Positions 8,601-17,414 of a DNA stretch of 64,000 bases are shown one piece after another. How positions within the stretch are numbered: position 1 is the stretch's first letter; the number at the start of each line of letters is the position of its first letter. Where the stretch lies: positions 633,556 through 697,555 of the forward strand of contig NZ_KB849239.1 in the NCBI RefSeq assembly GCF_000368085.1. Reading direction: 5' to 3'. A model generated the notes under the pieces. It worked only from the letters and a program-made list of their open reading frames with translations, did not search any database and had not been told where the DNA came from. The DNA comes from Acinetobacter nosocomialis NIPH 2119 (GTDB lineage: Bacteria; Pseudomonadota; Gammaproteobacteria; Pseudomonadales; Moraxellaceae). The position numbers were made by a program, and so were the translations under genes.

Positions 8601-9758
8601 TTAACGGGTAAAATAGTGATCTTGATGTTTACAGTTTTGGCAAATCAACGACACATAATCTGCTGCATCATAGTCAACACTTAGATCATTTGAACCACAG
8701 TACATACAACGTTTAACCGAATAAAAGTTTAACCGAGGTTCGATTTTTCGCCATGCTTTCCATACAGGTTGTACAAAAATCTGTTCGTCATAACCTAAAA
8801 AGCGGTTAAACAATATGTGGCTCATTTTACTGTAAGGAATATTGTAAGGGCGTGGCAACATTGAAGTTTCCCACTTTTCAGCCAAAGCCCGTTCCCGATA
8901 TTGCTCTAAAGTTTTCTTTAATAAATTGGTGTTAATAAACTTTTCATTTCGTGGCTGTAGCGCCTTTTGTTTATAAAGGTATTCAAGTGCAGTCTGAATA
9001 AGATAATAAATTTGCCCAATCGCCAATGAGTCCATTAAACGGTAGCAAAAAGTTTGAAAATTAGAGCTTCCTGCAATTTGGATACCCCAAGTTCGGCAGT
9101 AGAACTGAGTGAACTGAATAATTTCTTGGTAGAGCACCTGAAACAGCACGTCTTTCACTTCATCGGCACTACGAAATGGAATACCAAGACTTAGGTTTTC
9201 ATAGAACCAGTGGCGTAGTTGCTGAGCTACACTAAATAAACTTGGGTCGCTATAACCATCTAGACGAATATTTAAATAAAAGCACTGTGGTTCATCGGTT
9301 TGATCTTGTGCATTTAAAATCCCATCTTTATGAAGCTGTTTAATCAGATGGCTTTGGAACATCCAGTTGGGGGTAATCGGCTGATATTTTATCTGGTCCC
9401 AGTGAATGTATTCGTCATGAGCAATATCGTCTCGTGCGTAGTCATCAAGTAGGCTTAGTAAAAAAAGTTTATGTAAAAAACTCAGTTGTTCCAGACTGCG
9501 TTGTGGCTGATCTTTTGACTTAAACTGGCGTTGTTCTTGTAGGCGGGTTTGCTGTAAAAGTTTCTTTCTTTGTTTTGTGCATTGGTCACAGTGGCACGTC
9601 ATTTTTGTGTCTTTAAATACACGATGTTGGCAATGGCTACATTCATGAAATTGAACGTCTTGCTCAAATTGTTCGGCATCTACCCAATACATCGACGCTT
9701 GGCAGAGAGGGCAATGGCTACTTTCATCTAGCTGTTTTTGTAGAATTTGTAAGGCCAT
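8601..9758 (-). CDS. uncharacterised protein with zinc-ribbon motifs at both ends
   Basis: 385 residues from the ATG at 9758, which has CGGAG six bases upstream; the open frame extends to a GTG at 9803 without a better site. Near the N-terminus are CPLC, then CSHC about 25 residues on, and CHCDQC; near the C-terminus CMYC and CQNC are ~25 residues apart. These are treble-clef/zinc-ribbon-like cysteine pairs and suggest two separate zinc sites. The middle (~residues 60-330) is helical and rich in aromatic residues and Gln, with no family I recognise. No signal peptide or membrane segment. Possibly cotranscribed with thiM. Function unknown; nucleic-acid or protein binding through the ribbons is a guess. 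Confidence 0.75.
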   Translation of the reverse strand: MALQILQKQLDESSHCPLCQASMYWVDAEQFEQDVQFHECSHCQHRVFKDTKMTCHCDQCTKQRKKLLQQTRLQEQRQFKSKDQPQRSLEQLSFLHKLFLLSLLDDYARDDIAHDEYIHWDQIKYQPITPNWMFQSHLIKQLHKDGILNAQDQTDEPQCFYLNIRLDGYSDPSLFSVAQQLRHWFYENLSLGIPFRSADEVKDVLFQVLYQEIIQFTQFYCRTWGIQIAGSSNFQTFCYRLMDSLAIGQIYYLIQTALEYLYKQKALQPRNEKFINTNLLKKTLEQYRERALAEKWETSMLPRPYNIPYSKMSHILFNRFLGYDEQIFVQPVWKAWRKIEPRLNFYSVKRCMYCGSNDLSVDYDAADYVSLICQNCKHQDHYFTR

Positions 9759-9852
9759 TTTGCTCCGAGCGTTTAAATCAATCACGACTGACCTATTATA
9801 CACAGCCGCATTGCCGATAGCTGAGATTGTCTTTTTGTTTGGTGCAAAAATA

Positions 9853-9888
9853 GAAAACCTAAAGTCTTTGCTTTGACTTTAGGTTTTC
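9853..9888 (-). terminator. terminator of the 85-residue gene
   Basis: A 14-bp perfect stem GAAAACCTAAAGTC (9853-9866) / GACTTTAGGTTTTC (9875-9888), 21 bases beyond the stop at 9910. Confidence 0.75.
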
Positions 9889-9909
9889 ATAAGCGGTTAA
9901 AAGTTAAGA

Positions 9910-10167
9910 TTAAACAGGGCACGGCAAGGTCTCATCATTTTGTCCAAGTTTTTTGGCATTGATCAGTGCCTGCACTTTTTTACTTGGTAATTTCACTTTA
10001 CCTAAGGCGTCATAAGTATTAACGATAGTAGTTACCTCCTGAGCAGTCATTGAAATACCTTCGGCAGACAAGAACACGGCAATCACATGATGGTCGAGTC
10101 CTGCTGCATCTAGATCATGAATCGCTTTAATATTTTCTAAACGATGTAAATAAGCTTTTAATTCCAT
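9910..10167 (-). CDS. conserved-looking hypothetical protein, 85 residues
   Basis: Small soluble acidic-to-neutral protein starting MELKAYLHRLENIKAIHDLD. The ATG is preceded by AGAGGAAC, a good ribosome-binding site, and the gene has its own strong terminator, so it looks real. The middle (VIAVFLSAEGISMTAQEVTTIV) could form a helix-turn-helix-like pair of helices, but this is weak. No signal peptide or membrane segment. Divergent from pepN. Function unknown. Confidence 0.7.
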   Translation of the reverse strand: MELKAYLHRLENIKAIHDLDAAGLDHHVIAVFLSAEGISMTAQEVTTIVNTYDALGKVKLPSKKVQALINAKKLGQNDETLPCPV

Positions 10168-10486
10168 AGTGAGTTCCTCTTGTTCTGATTGAAATACTTA
10201 TACTGGTATATTGGATAAGGCAAGAACCATGCCCAAAATGTAAGCAGCTCCTCAAAAATGTTAAAAGCGAAAGGAGTTTTATTTTTATTGTATAGATTGA
10301 TTATATAAGCAGCGATTATCGTAATTTTGGTCTAATCTGTGCTAATAAAAGACGATTCTAATTTGAAATGTATAAATGAAGTCCCATTAATTTTATAAAG
10401 GTAAACAAACATAGTATGTATGAATGTGTATGATCAAATTCATAAAATTCGTACTACGGTTTCCGAAAAGTATATAAGGAATAAAG
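10168..10486. other. intergenic region between the 85-residue gene and pepN
   Basis: A/T-rich divergent promoter region of about 320 bases. Apart from the AAGGAATAAAG ribosome-binding site just before pepN, I see no gene, repeat or convincing operator in it. Confidence 0.5.
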
Positions 10487-13093
10487 ATGAATATTGCGGC
10501 GCAGCCTCCAGTTCAGGCAGATCAAACAGTTTATTTAAAAGATTATCAAAAACCTGCGTTCTTGGTTGAATCAATTAATCTTGATATTCAAGTCTATGAC
10601 GATAAAACAATTGTTGATTCAACATTGGTCATGAAGCGTCAAACTGCTGGAGACTTGGTGCTATTGGGCCGTGATCTTGAGTTGCAATCTATTCAGCTCA
10701 ATGGCCAAGATCTTACTCCTGCACAATATTCACTCGATAGTGAACAACTGGTGATCACTGATGCACCAGATGAAGTCATTTTACAAACTCAAGTTATTAT
10801 TCACCCTGAAACCAATACTCAGCTTGAAGGTTTATATAAAGCTGGTGACTTATTTGTAACGCAAAATGAGCCTGAAGGTTTCCGTAAAATTACCTTCTAT
10901 CCAGACCGTCCAGACGTACTTTCAGTTTTTACGACACGTGTAGAAGCAGACAAAAAATATCCGGTTTTACTTGCTAACGGTAACTTGCTTGAAACAGGTG
11001 AAGTTGGTGAAAACCGCCACTTTGCGATCTGGCAAGACCCGACTAAAAAGCCAAGCTATTTGTTTGCTTGTGTGATTGGTGATTTAGCTGTTCTTAAAGA
11101 CCGATATACCACTTCAGAAGGGCGTGATGTCGCTTTAGAAATCTATGCGATTGAGAAAGATATTCCAAAATGCCATATCGCGATGGAAGCATTAAAGCAT
11201 TCTATGCGTTGGGATGAAGAACACTACGGCCGTGCTTATGATCTCGACAACTATATGATTGTGGCGGTGAGCCAGTTCAACATGGGTGCAATGGAAAATA
11301 AAGGTTTAAATATCTTTAACACCTCATGTGTACTTGCCGATGAAGAATATACAACTGACGCAGCGATTATGCGTGTACAGTCTGTGATTGCCCATGAATA
11401 TTTCCATAACTGGACAGGGAACCGTATTACTTGCCGTGACTGGTTCCAGTTGTGCTTAAAAGAAGGTTTAACCGTATTCCGTGATCAGTCTTTCTCGGAA
11501 GATCTGCAATCTGCTGCGGTTCAACGTATTGACGATGTCGCTGTACTTAAATCGCATCAATTCCCAGAAGATGCAGGTCCATTGTCGCACCCTCCACGCC
11601 CAGACCACTTTGTAGAAATTAATAACTTCTATACAGCGACTGTTTATGAAAAAGGTGCGGAAATTAACCGCATGATGTCGACATTACTGGGTAAAGAAAA
11701 ATTCCGTCAGGGAACGGATGAATATTTCCGCCGTCATGATGGACAAGCCGTAACTGTAGAAGACTGGGTTGCAGCATTGTCAGCAGGTTCAGGTGTCGAT
11801 TTATCTGCATTCTTAACTTGGTATAACCAACCAGGTACACCAAAGCTTGAAGCGAAAGGTGAGTATGATGCAGCAGCACAAACTTACCGTTTAAGTTTTA
11901 AACAAAGCCTAAAAGCACATCCTAAATATCCAAACTTAAAAGCTGTTCCGATTCCTGTAGCGTTGGCGCTATTTAATGCTAAAACAGGTGAGCAATATAC
12001 ACTTCATAGCGACAGTCTATTTGTAAATGGTGTTAAAGATGGCGTGTATTTGTTTGACCAAGATGAAGCTACTATCGAGTTTACAGGTGTGACTGAGCAA
12101 CCAGTTGCATCGCTATTACGTAACTTCTCTGCACCTGTAAATCTGATATTCGATTACAGTGATGAAGAATTAGCATTCTTGATTCAGCATGAAACAAATG
12201 GTTTTAACCAATGGCAAGCAACACAAACCTTGCTTGAACGTATTTTGTTAGAAGATCACTCAGCGGATACCTATATTCAAGCTATTCAAAGTACATTGCC
12301 TGATTTAGTTGGTCGTGATCCACTTTTAGCATCTCGTTTATTTGATGTACCAACTGAAGGTTATTTGGGTAGTCGTATTGATCAAAACTATGCACCAGCC
12401 GATATTCATGTAAAACGTGAAGCCCTGTTGAATCGTTTAGCACAAGATTTGGGTTCATTCTGGAAAGAGACTTACCTTACCCTGGACCCAGACTTGCAAA
12501 AAGAATTTTCTTTAGCGATGGGTGTACGTGCATTAAAGAACATTATGCTTATGATGATGGCACGTCAGGGCGACCAAAGTGCATTTGAATTGGCTTACGA
12601 GCAATATCAAAGCACAGGCAATATGTCTGAACGTTTAGGTGCGCTACGTGTATTAGTTTGGCAAAATGCGCCTCAAGCACAAGAAGCCCTTGCTGATTTC
12701 TATAACCGCTTTAAAGATGAAGCATTGTCTTTAGACCAATGGTTTATGATTCAGGCAGCAAACCCAAATGCCACAGTTGAGACAATTGAGTACTTAACTC
12801 AACATCCTGATTATGACTTAACTACGCCAAACCGTATTCGCGCCGTGAGTGGTGGTTTGTCAAATAACCCTGAAAATACTTGGGGCTTTGGTGTAGCTCA
12901 CTTTATTCATCTTGCAGAATATCTGGACGAGAAAAACCCGATTTTAGGTTCACGCTTATTACAGGTGTTATCTCGTTGGTATACGCTTGCAGAACCTCAA
13001 CGTACTCAAGTGCAACAGGCTTTACAAGCCTTGCAGCCTAAAGTGAAATCTAAAAATGTTTCTGAAACTTTAAATAGTATGTTGAGTATTTAA
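10487..13093 (+). CDS. pepN: aminopeptidase N (M1 family zinc metallopeptidase)
   Basis: 868 residues, the usual length of bacterial PepN (about 870). Removes N-terminal residues from peptides in the cytoplasm during protein turnover. The exopeptidase motif GAMEN is at residues 267-271. The zinc site HEYFHNW gives His303, Glu304 and His307, and the third ligand Glu326 lies in LKEGLTVF, the standard HExxH-x18-E spacing. The C-terminal helical domain ends in LQPKVKSKNVSETLNSM. ATG start with AAGGAA upstream. Monocistronic with a strong terminator. Confidence 0.97.
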   Translation: MNIAAQPPVQADQTVYLKDYQKPAFLVESINLDIQVYDDKTIVDSTLVMKRQTAGDLVLLGRDLELQSIQLNGQDLTPAQYSLDSEQLVITDAPDEVILQTQVIIHPETNTQLEGLYKAGDLFVTQNEPEGFRKITFYPDRPDVLSVFTTRVEADKKYPVLLANGNLLETGEVGENRHFAIWQDPTKKPSYLFACVIGDLAVLKDRYTTSEGRDVALEIYAIEKDIPKCHIAMEALKHSMRWDEEHYGRAYDLDNYMIVAVSQFNMGAMENKGLNIFNTSCVLADEEYTTDAAIMRVQSVIAHEYFHNWTGNRITCRDWFQLCLKEGLTVFRDQSFSEDLQSAAVQRIDDVAVLKSHQFPEDAGPLSHPPRPDHFVEINNFYTATVYEKGAEINRMMSTLLGKEKFRQGTDEYFRRHDGQAVTVEDWVAALSAGSGVDLSAFLTWYNQPGTPKLEAKGEYDAAAQTYRLSFKQSLKAHPKYPNLKAVPIPVALALFNAKTGEQYTLHSDSLFVNGVKDGVYLFDQDEATIEFTGVTEQPVASLLRNFSAPVNLIFDYSDEELAFLIQHETNGFNQWQATQTLLERILLEDHSADTYIQAIQSTLPDLVGRDPLLASRLFDVPTEGYLGSRIDQNYAPADIHVKREALLNRLAQDLGSFWKETYLTLDPDLQKEFSLAMGVRALKNIMLMMMARQGDQSAFELAYEQYQSTGNMSERLGALRVLVWQNAPQAQEALADFYNRFKDEALSLDQWFMIQAANPNATVETIEYLTQHPDYDLTTPNRIRAVSGGLSNNPENTWGFGVAHFIHLAEYLDEKNPILGSRLLQVLSRWYTLAEPQRTQVQQALQALQPKVKSKNVSETLNSMLSI

Positions 13094-13109
13094 TTATTTA
13101 AATATACTT

Positions 13110-13140
13110 AATAAAGGTCTCTTAAGAGGCCTTTATTTTT
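13110..13140 (+). terminator. pepN terminator
   Basis: Stem AATAAAGG (13110-13117) pairs with CCTTTATT (13130-13137), enclosing the self-complementary CTCTTAAGAG, and is followed by a T run. Confidence 0.85.
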
Positions 13141-13635
13141 ATATAAATTTCATAATAAAGAGTGTTCAATATTACCCATCATAAAAATTAAAATTATATA
13201 CGCTCTATAATTTGTTTTAGTTAAGGTGAGTTTTTAATGATTTATTTTAGATATATCTTTTAATGTGACAAAAAATAGTATAGTTAAATTTTAATCCTTA
13301 TGGTTTTTTATCTAAAAGACCTAAATTTTTGACATATTTATTTAAAATTTAGGAAATAAATTTTAATAGTAATTTATTAATTTTAAATAAATCAAATTCT
13401 TGTAATTTTGATTGTTAACTTTTGTTAATGTTTTGTTAGTTGGGGTAATGGTATTTTGTTAAATAGAAATAAAAATAAAAATATACTCATACATTTTAAT
13501 TATTTTTATGTATGATGACTAAAATAGGATAAAAAATAAGCTTTAAAAGAGCAGTCAAATAAAAATGATTGTAAGGATAAGAGTTAATTTTTTTATATCT
13601 ATTAATTCGACAATTTAGTTTAAAAGGTTTTAGAC
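13141..13635. other. long A/T-rich region upstream of the pilus operon
   Basis: About 495 bases with very low GC and no credible ORF. It must contain the pilus promoter, and the A/T richness is typical of H-NS-silenced fimbrial promoters. Several TTTTGTTA/TTTGTTAATG-like and TATAAT-like boxes occur between 13410 and 13500, but I cannot single out one start site. The pilin ATG at 13636 has only a weak AAAGGTTT ribosome-binding site. Confidence 0.5.
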
Positions 13636-14166
13636 ATGAAAAAGACTTTTTTTTATTTATCAGCATTTGCTGTAGGATTATTTTCTTTTAATGCAGCAAA
13701 CGCCGCTACAGCAACGGGGACATTAACTGTTAAGGCGACAGTAACAAATAGTTGTGTTCTGAATACATCTGCAACAGGTACAACCACAAATGCTGTTTTG
13801 GACTTTGGTACTTTAAGCTCTCTCGCAACTAACGAAGATGCTGATACCACGACGACCGGAGGTACCTCAATTAAAGTCCTTTGTAACAATACTGTGCCAT
13901 GGACTCTAGCTTTCGATGGCGGCAAAAATGCTCAAACGACCCAACGCCGTATGATTGGTGGTGCAACAAGTAACGAATATATCCCTTATAACTTATATTC
14001 AGATACAGGACGTGCCACTGCAATTGGAATTGCTACAACCGCTTATAGTGGTACAGGGAGTGGTGCGGTACAAACAGTAAACGTATATGGTCGTATTCCT
14101 GCTGGCTCAGCGTTACCAAGTGCAGGTAGCTATGTTGATACGGTGACAATAACGGTAACTTATTAA
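13636..14166 (+). CDS. prpA: major pilin, spore coat U domain (Csu-like); likely PrpA
   Basis: 176 residues. Subunit of an archaic (Csu-type) chaperone-usher pilus. A Sec signal peptide of ~23 residues ends in NAANA before ATATGTLTV. The mature part is one spore coat U domain: TLTVKATVTNSCVLN with the first conserved Cys, a second Cys in TSIKVLCNN, then RRMIGGATSNEYIPYNLYSD and the terminal GSYVDTVTITVTY strand. First gene of a four-gene operon (pilin, chaperone, usher, tip). The gene order and position match prpABCD, the light-regulated pilus of A. baumannii as I recall it; the csuA/BABCDE cluster differs by having extra pilin genes. The prp symbol here is unrelated to propionate metabolism. 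Confidence 0.85.
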   Translation: MKKTFFYLSAFAVGLFSFNAANAATATGTLTVKATVTNSCVLNTSATGTTTNAVLDFGTLSSLATNEDADTTTTGGTSIKVLCNNTVPWTLAFDGGKNAQTTQRRMIGGATSNEYIPYNLYSDTGRATAIGIATTAYSGTGSGAVQTVNVYGRIPAGSALPSAGSYVDTVTITVTY

Positions 14167-14188
14167 TTTGTATAAATTAGAAAAACTG

Positions 14189-14210
14189 TTAGCCCTTTTG
14201 AAAGGGCTAA
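14189..14210 (+). terminator. hairpin between pilin and chaperone genes
   Basis: A perfect 10-bp stem TTAGCCCTTT (14189-14198) / AAAGGGCTAA (14201-14210) without a strong T run, inside the operon. It may act as a partial terminator or as a 3'-end stabiliser that keeps pilin mRNA in excess over chaperone and usher mRNA. Confidence 0.65.
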
Positions 14211-14240
14211 TATATTAAAAGATATATATTTGAGTAAAAC

Positions 14241-14945
14241 ATGAAAAAAAATATTTTTATTATTACGGGATTATTCTTATCTTTATCTACCATTATTAAC
14301 GCAGCTACAATCCGTCTTTCACCAGTAACAGTGGAAATTTTAAGTAATCAAAGTGCTTCTTCGATTAGTTTATATAATCAGTCAAATGAAAGTGCTGATT
14401 TACAGGTACGTATATTTGAATGGACTCAAAATAATGGGCAAGATCAATTAACGCCTACAGATGAAATCAATATTAGTCCACCTTTTTTAAAGCTAAAGCC
14501 TAATGAGTCTTATAATTTACGGGTAGTTAGAATTAATCCAGAGCCGATTTCTGGTGAAAAAACTTACCGTATTATTATTGATGAATTACCCAAACCTGTT
14601 GATAGCCGAAAAGCTTCTCAAGGTGTAAATGTATTGCTTCGTTCGTCATTACCTGTATTTGTTGTCAATAAAGATGCGATTACTCAACTAAATTGGAAAA
14701 TTGATACTCATCAAAAAGAACCTTCCCTAAATATTAATAATGTTGGGAATCGACATGCACTGTTAAATGATTTAACGCTTGTTGATAACACAGAGAATAA
14801 GAGTTATCCGATTAAGGTAAATACAGTGAATGGCTATATTCTTGCAAAGCAAGCAAAAAGTTATTCAATTAGTAATTTTACATATCAGCCAAATCATAAA
14901 TATAGTATTTCTCTGACAGTAAATGGTAAGAAAACCACACTTTAA
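14241..14945 (+). CDS. prpB: pilus periplasmic chaperone; likely PrpB
   Basis: 234 residues. Escorts pilin subunits through the periplasm to the usher by donor-strand complementation. A signal peptide (MKKNIFIITGLFLSLSTIIN, then A) precedes an immunoglobulin-like domain beginning ATIRLSPVTVEILSNQSASS. The conserved FPPFLKLKPNESYNLRVVRIN-type segment is present as ISPPFLKLKPNESYNLR, with ERTYRIIIDELP as KTYRIIIDELP. This is the CsuC/FGL-like pattern. It ends 9 bases before the usher start, so translation is probably coupled. Confidence 0.88.
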   Translation: MKKNIFIITGLFLSLSTIINAATIRLSPVTVEILSNQSASSISLYNQSNESADLQVRIFEWTQNNGQDQLTPTDEINISPPFLKLKPNESYNLRVVRINPEPISGEKTYRIIIDELPKPVDSRKASQGVNVLLRSSLPVFVVNKDAITQLNWKIDTHQKEPSLNINNVGNRHALLNDLTLVDNTENKSYPIKVNTVNGYILAKQAKSYSISNFTYQPNHKYSISLTVNGKKTTL

Positions 14946-14954
14946 GAGGCTTAT

Positions 14955-17414
14955 ATGAAATATATTATAGGTGTCTTATGTGTTGCGTACTTTCCAGCGC
15001 ATTCATTTGCTGAACAATTAGTAGATCATACGAATACTTTGATTCCAAGTGTTCCTGAATCTATAGATGGCAATAATAAATATACGCAGGAAAAGACAAA
15101 TGGACAGGAGCAAAATCTTAATTTTATTCAGTTATTTTTAAATATTTCTATTAACTCTAATCCTTCAGAAGATTTGTTTTCCGTAAAACAATCTAAGGAC
15201 GGAAAATTATATATTCGTTCTGGCGACTTAAAAACGCTAAGAGTGAAAATGGATGAGCATATTCCAGATAGCCAATGGGTATGTATTAATCAACTTAAAG
15301 GAATCCAGTTTAAATATCTGGAAAATGAGCAATCTTTAAACTTACAAGTTCCCGCCAGCATGTTAACTGGTTACTCAGTTGAGTTAAGTGGTCAGCAAAC
15401 TACTAGTTCTGGTTTGCTAAAAATGAAACCCTTAAATGCTGCAATCCTGAATTATAGCCTGTACCACACCATAACCAATGATGAGAGTATTTTCTCAGGT
15501 TCAGCTGAAGGTATTTTTAATAGCGCACTCGGTAACTTTTCATCAGGCGTTTTATATAACGGTAGTAATGAAACGAGCTATAGCCATGAGAAGTGGGTAC
15601 GTCTGGAAAGTAAATGGCAATATGTAGACCCTGAAAAAGTCAGGATATATACCCTAGGTGACTTTGTTTCCAATAGTTCTGACTGGGGCAGTAGTGTACG
15701 TCTTGCCGGTTTCCAGTGGTCGAGTGCCTATACCCAGCGTGGTGATATTGTTACCTCGGCGTTGCCGCAATTTTCCGGTTCGGCGGCACTGCCTTCAACA
15801 CTGGACTTATACGTTAACCAGCAAAAGATTTATTCAGGACTTGTGCCTTCAGGCCCGTTTGACATTAAGCAACTGCCGTTTATTTCCGGAAATGAAGTTA
15901 CACTGGTGACGACTGATGCCACAGGTCAGCAAATCATTACTAAAAAACCTTACTACTTTTCATCGAAGATTCTGGCAAAAGGCATAAATGAGTTTTCAGT
16001 AGATGTTGGGGTTCCACGCTATAACTATGGGCTGTACTCAAACGATTATGATGATGCCACCTTTGCCTCTGGTGCAATTCGTTATGGTTATAGCAACTCA
16101 CTGACCTTAAGTGGGGGTGTGGAAGCCTCAACAGATGGTTTGACGAATCTCGGCACAGGTTTTGCCAAGAATTTGTTTGGTGTGGGGGTGATTAATGCCG
16201 ACATTGCCGCCAGTCAGTATAAGGATGAAAACGGCTATTCAACTCTGATCGGTTTAGAAGGGCGTATTAGCAAGAATATTTCATTTAACACCAGTTACCG
16301 CAAAGTATTTGATAACTACTTTGATCTAGCCCGTGTATCTCAAATCCGATATTTAAAAGAAAACCAGATTAGTGCTGAGCCACAGAACTATCTCAGCTAT
16401 AGCGCGCTGGCAGATGAGATTATTAGGGCAGGGATTAACTATAACTTTTATGCAGGCTATGGTGTTTATGTCGGTTATAACCAGATCAAGTACAGTGATA
16501 ACTCGTATAAGTTACTGTCTGCCAACTTAAGCGGAAGTTTAAACAAGAACTGGGGTTTTTATAGTTCAGCTTATAAAGATTATGAAAACCATAAGGACTA
16601 CGGCATTTACTTTGCGCTGCGCTATACGCCATCTACCAGAACTAATGCGATTACAAGCGTATCTAGTGATAGTGGCAGGCTGACTTACCGACAAGAAGTA
16701 TTTGTTTTATCAGAACCAAAAATTAATTCATTTGGATGGGGTGGATATGTAGAGCGAGATCAGGATGCGCATACTAACAATGCATCGATCTATGGTTCTT
16801 ATCGAGCAAGGGCTGCGTATCTGACAGGTCGTTATAACCGAATTGGGGATAATGACCAGGTTGCACTTTCAGCGACCGGATCGTTGGTTGCGGCGGCAGG
16901 ACGTATATTTGCGGCCAATGAAATAGGGGAAGGTTATGCTGTTGTAACCAATGCCGGACCGAAAAGCCAAATTATAAATGGTGGGATAAATCTAGGAACA
17001 ACTGACAAGTCTGGAAGATTTCTTATTCCTAGTCTTATGCCATATAGAGAGAACCATATTTATTTAGATCCATCATATCTTCCTTTAAATTGGAATGTTA
17101 AATCTACAGATCAAAAAACAGTCGTGGGCTATCGCCAAGGGACGCTAGTTGACTTTGGTGCACATCAGGTTGTTTCAGGCTTGGTGAGAATAGTTGATAA
17201 AAACAACACGGCATTATTACCAGGCTATAGCGTTCGAATTAATCGACAGCAAGATGCTGTAGTGGGCTACGATGGTGAAGTATTCGTTCCAAACTTATTA
17301 AGACAAAACAAACTTGAAGTAGATCTTCTCGATCATGGTTCATGCCAGATTAACTTCACTTATAACAGTAATCAGTACTCAACTAAAAAATTGGGACCTT
17401 ATATATGTCAGTAA
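14955..17414 (+). CDS. prpC: outer-membrane fimbrial usher; likely PrpC
   Basis: 819 residues, the normal usher size. Outer-membrane beta-barrel that assembles and secretes the pilus. A signal peptide (ending HSFA) is followed by the N-terminal chaperone-binding region, then barrel strands with the usher signatures YVNQQKIYSGLVPSGPFDI and LPFISGNEVTLVTTDATG near residues 280-320, and a C-terminal plug/CTD region (VSGLVRIVDKNNTALLPGYSV, EVDLLDHGSCQINF). Codon and base use are uneven: roughly 15440-16650 is distinctly richer in GC than both ends of the same gene, suggesting a mosaic allele. The 3' end overlaps the tip-adhesin start by 10 bp. Confidence 0.9.
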   Translation: MKYIIGVLCVAYFPAHSFAEQLVDHTNTLIPSVPESIDGNNKYTQEKTNGQEQNLNFIQLFLNISINSNPSEDLFSVKQSKDGKLYIRSGDLKTLRVKMDEHIPDSQWVCINQLKGIQFKYLENEQSLNLQVPASMLTGYSVELSGQQTTSSGLLKMKPLNAAILNYSLYHTITNDESIFSGSAEGIFNSALGNFSSGVLYNGSNETSYSHEKWVRLESKWQYVDPEKVRIYTLGDFVSNSSDWGSSVRLAGFQWSSAYTQRGDIVTSALPQFSGSAALPSTLDLYVNQQKIYSGLVPSGPFDIKQLPFISGNEVTLVTTDATGQQIITKKPYYFSSKILAKGINEFSVDVGVPRYNYGLYSNDYDDATFASGAIRYGYSNSLTLSGGVEASTDGLTNLGTGFAKNLFGVGVINADIAASQYKDENGYSTLIGLEGRISKNISFNTSYRKVFDNYFDLARVSQIRYLKENQISAEPQNYLSYSALADEIIRAGINYNFYAGYGVYVGYNQIKYSDNSYKLLSANLSGSLNKNWGFYSSAYKDYENHKDYGIYFALRYTPSTRTNAITSVSSDSGRLTYRQEVFVLSEPKINSFGWGGYVERDQDAHTNNASIYGSYRARAAYLTGRYNRIGDNDQVALSATGSLVAAAGRIFAANEIGEGYAVVTNAGPKSQIINGGINLGTTDKSGRFLIPSLMPYRENHIYLDPSYLPLNWNVKSTDQKTVVGYRQGTLVDFGAHQVVSGLVRIVDKNNTALLPGYSVRINRQQDAVVGYDGEVFVPNLLRQNKLEVDLLDHGSCQINFTYNSNQYSTKKLGPYICQ

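Noticed and set aside
13653..13925. 90-codon minus-strand ORF in the pilin gene
   Set aside because: It mirrors the Thr/Ala-rich coding strand of prpA and has no start signal of its own.
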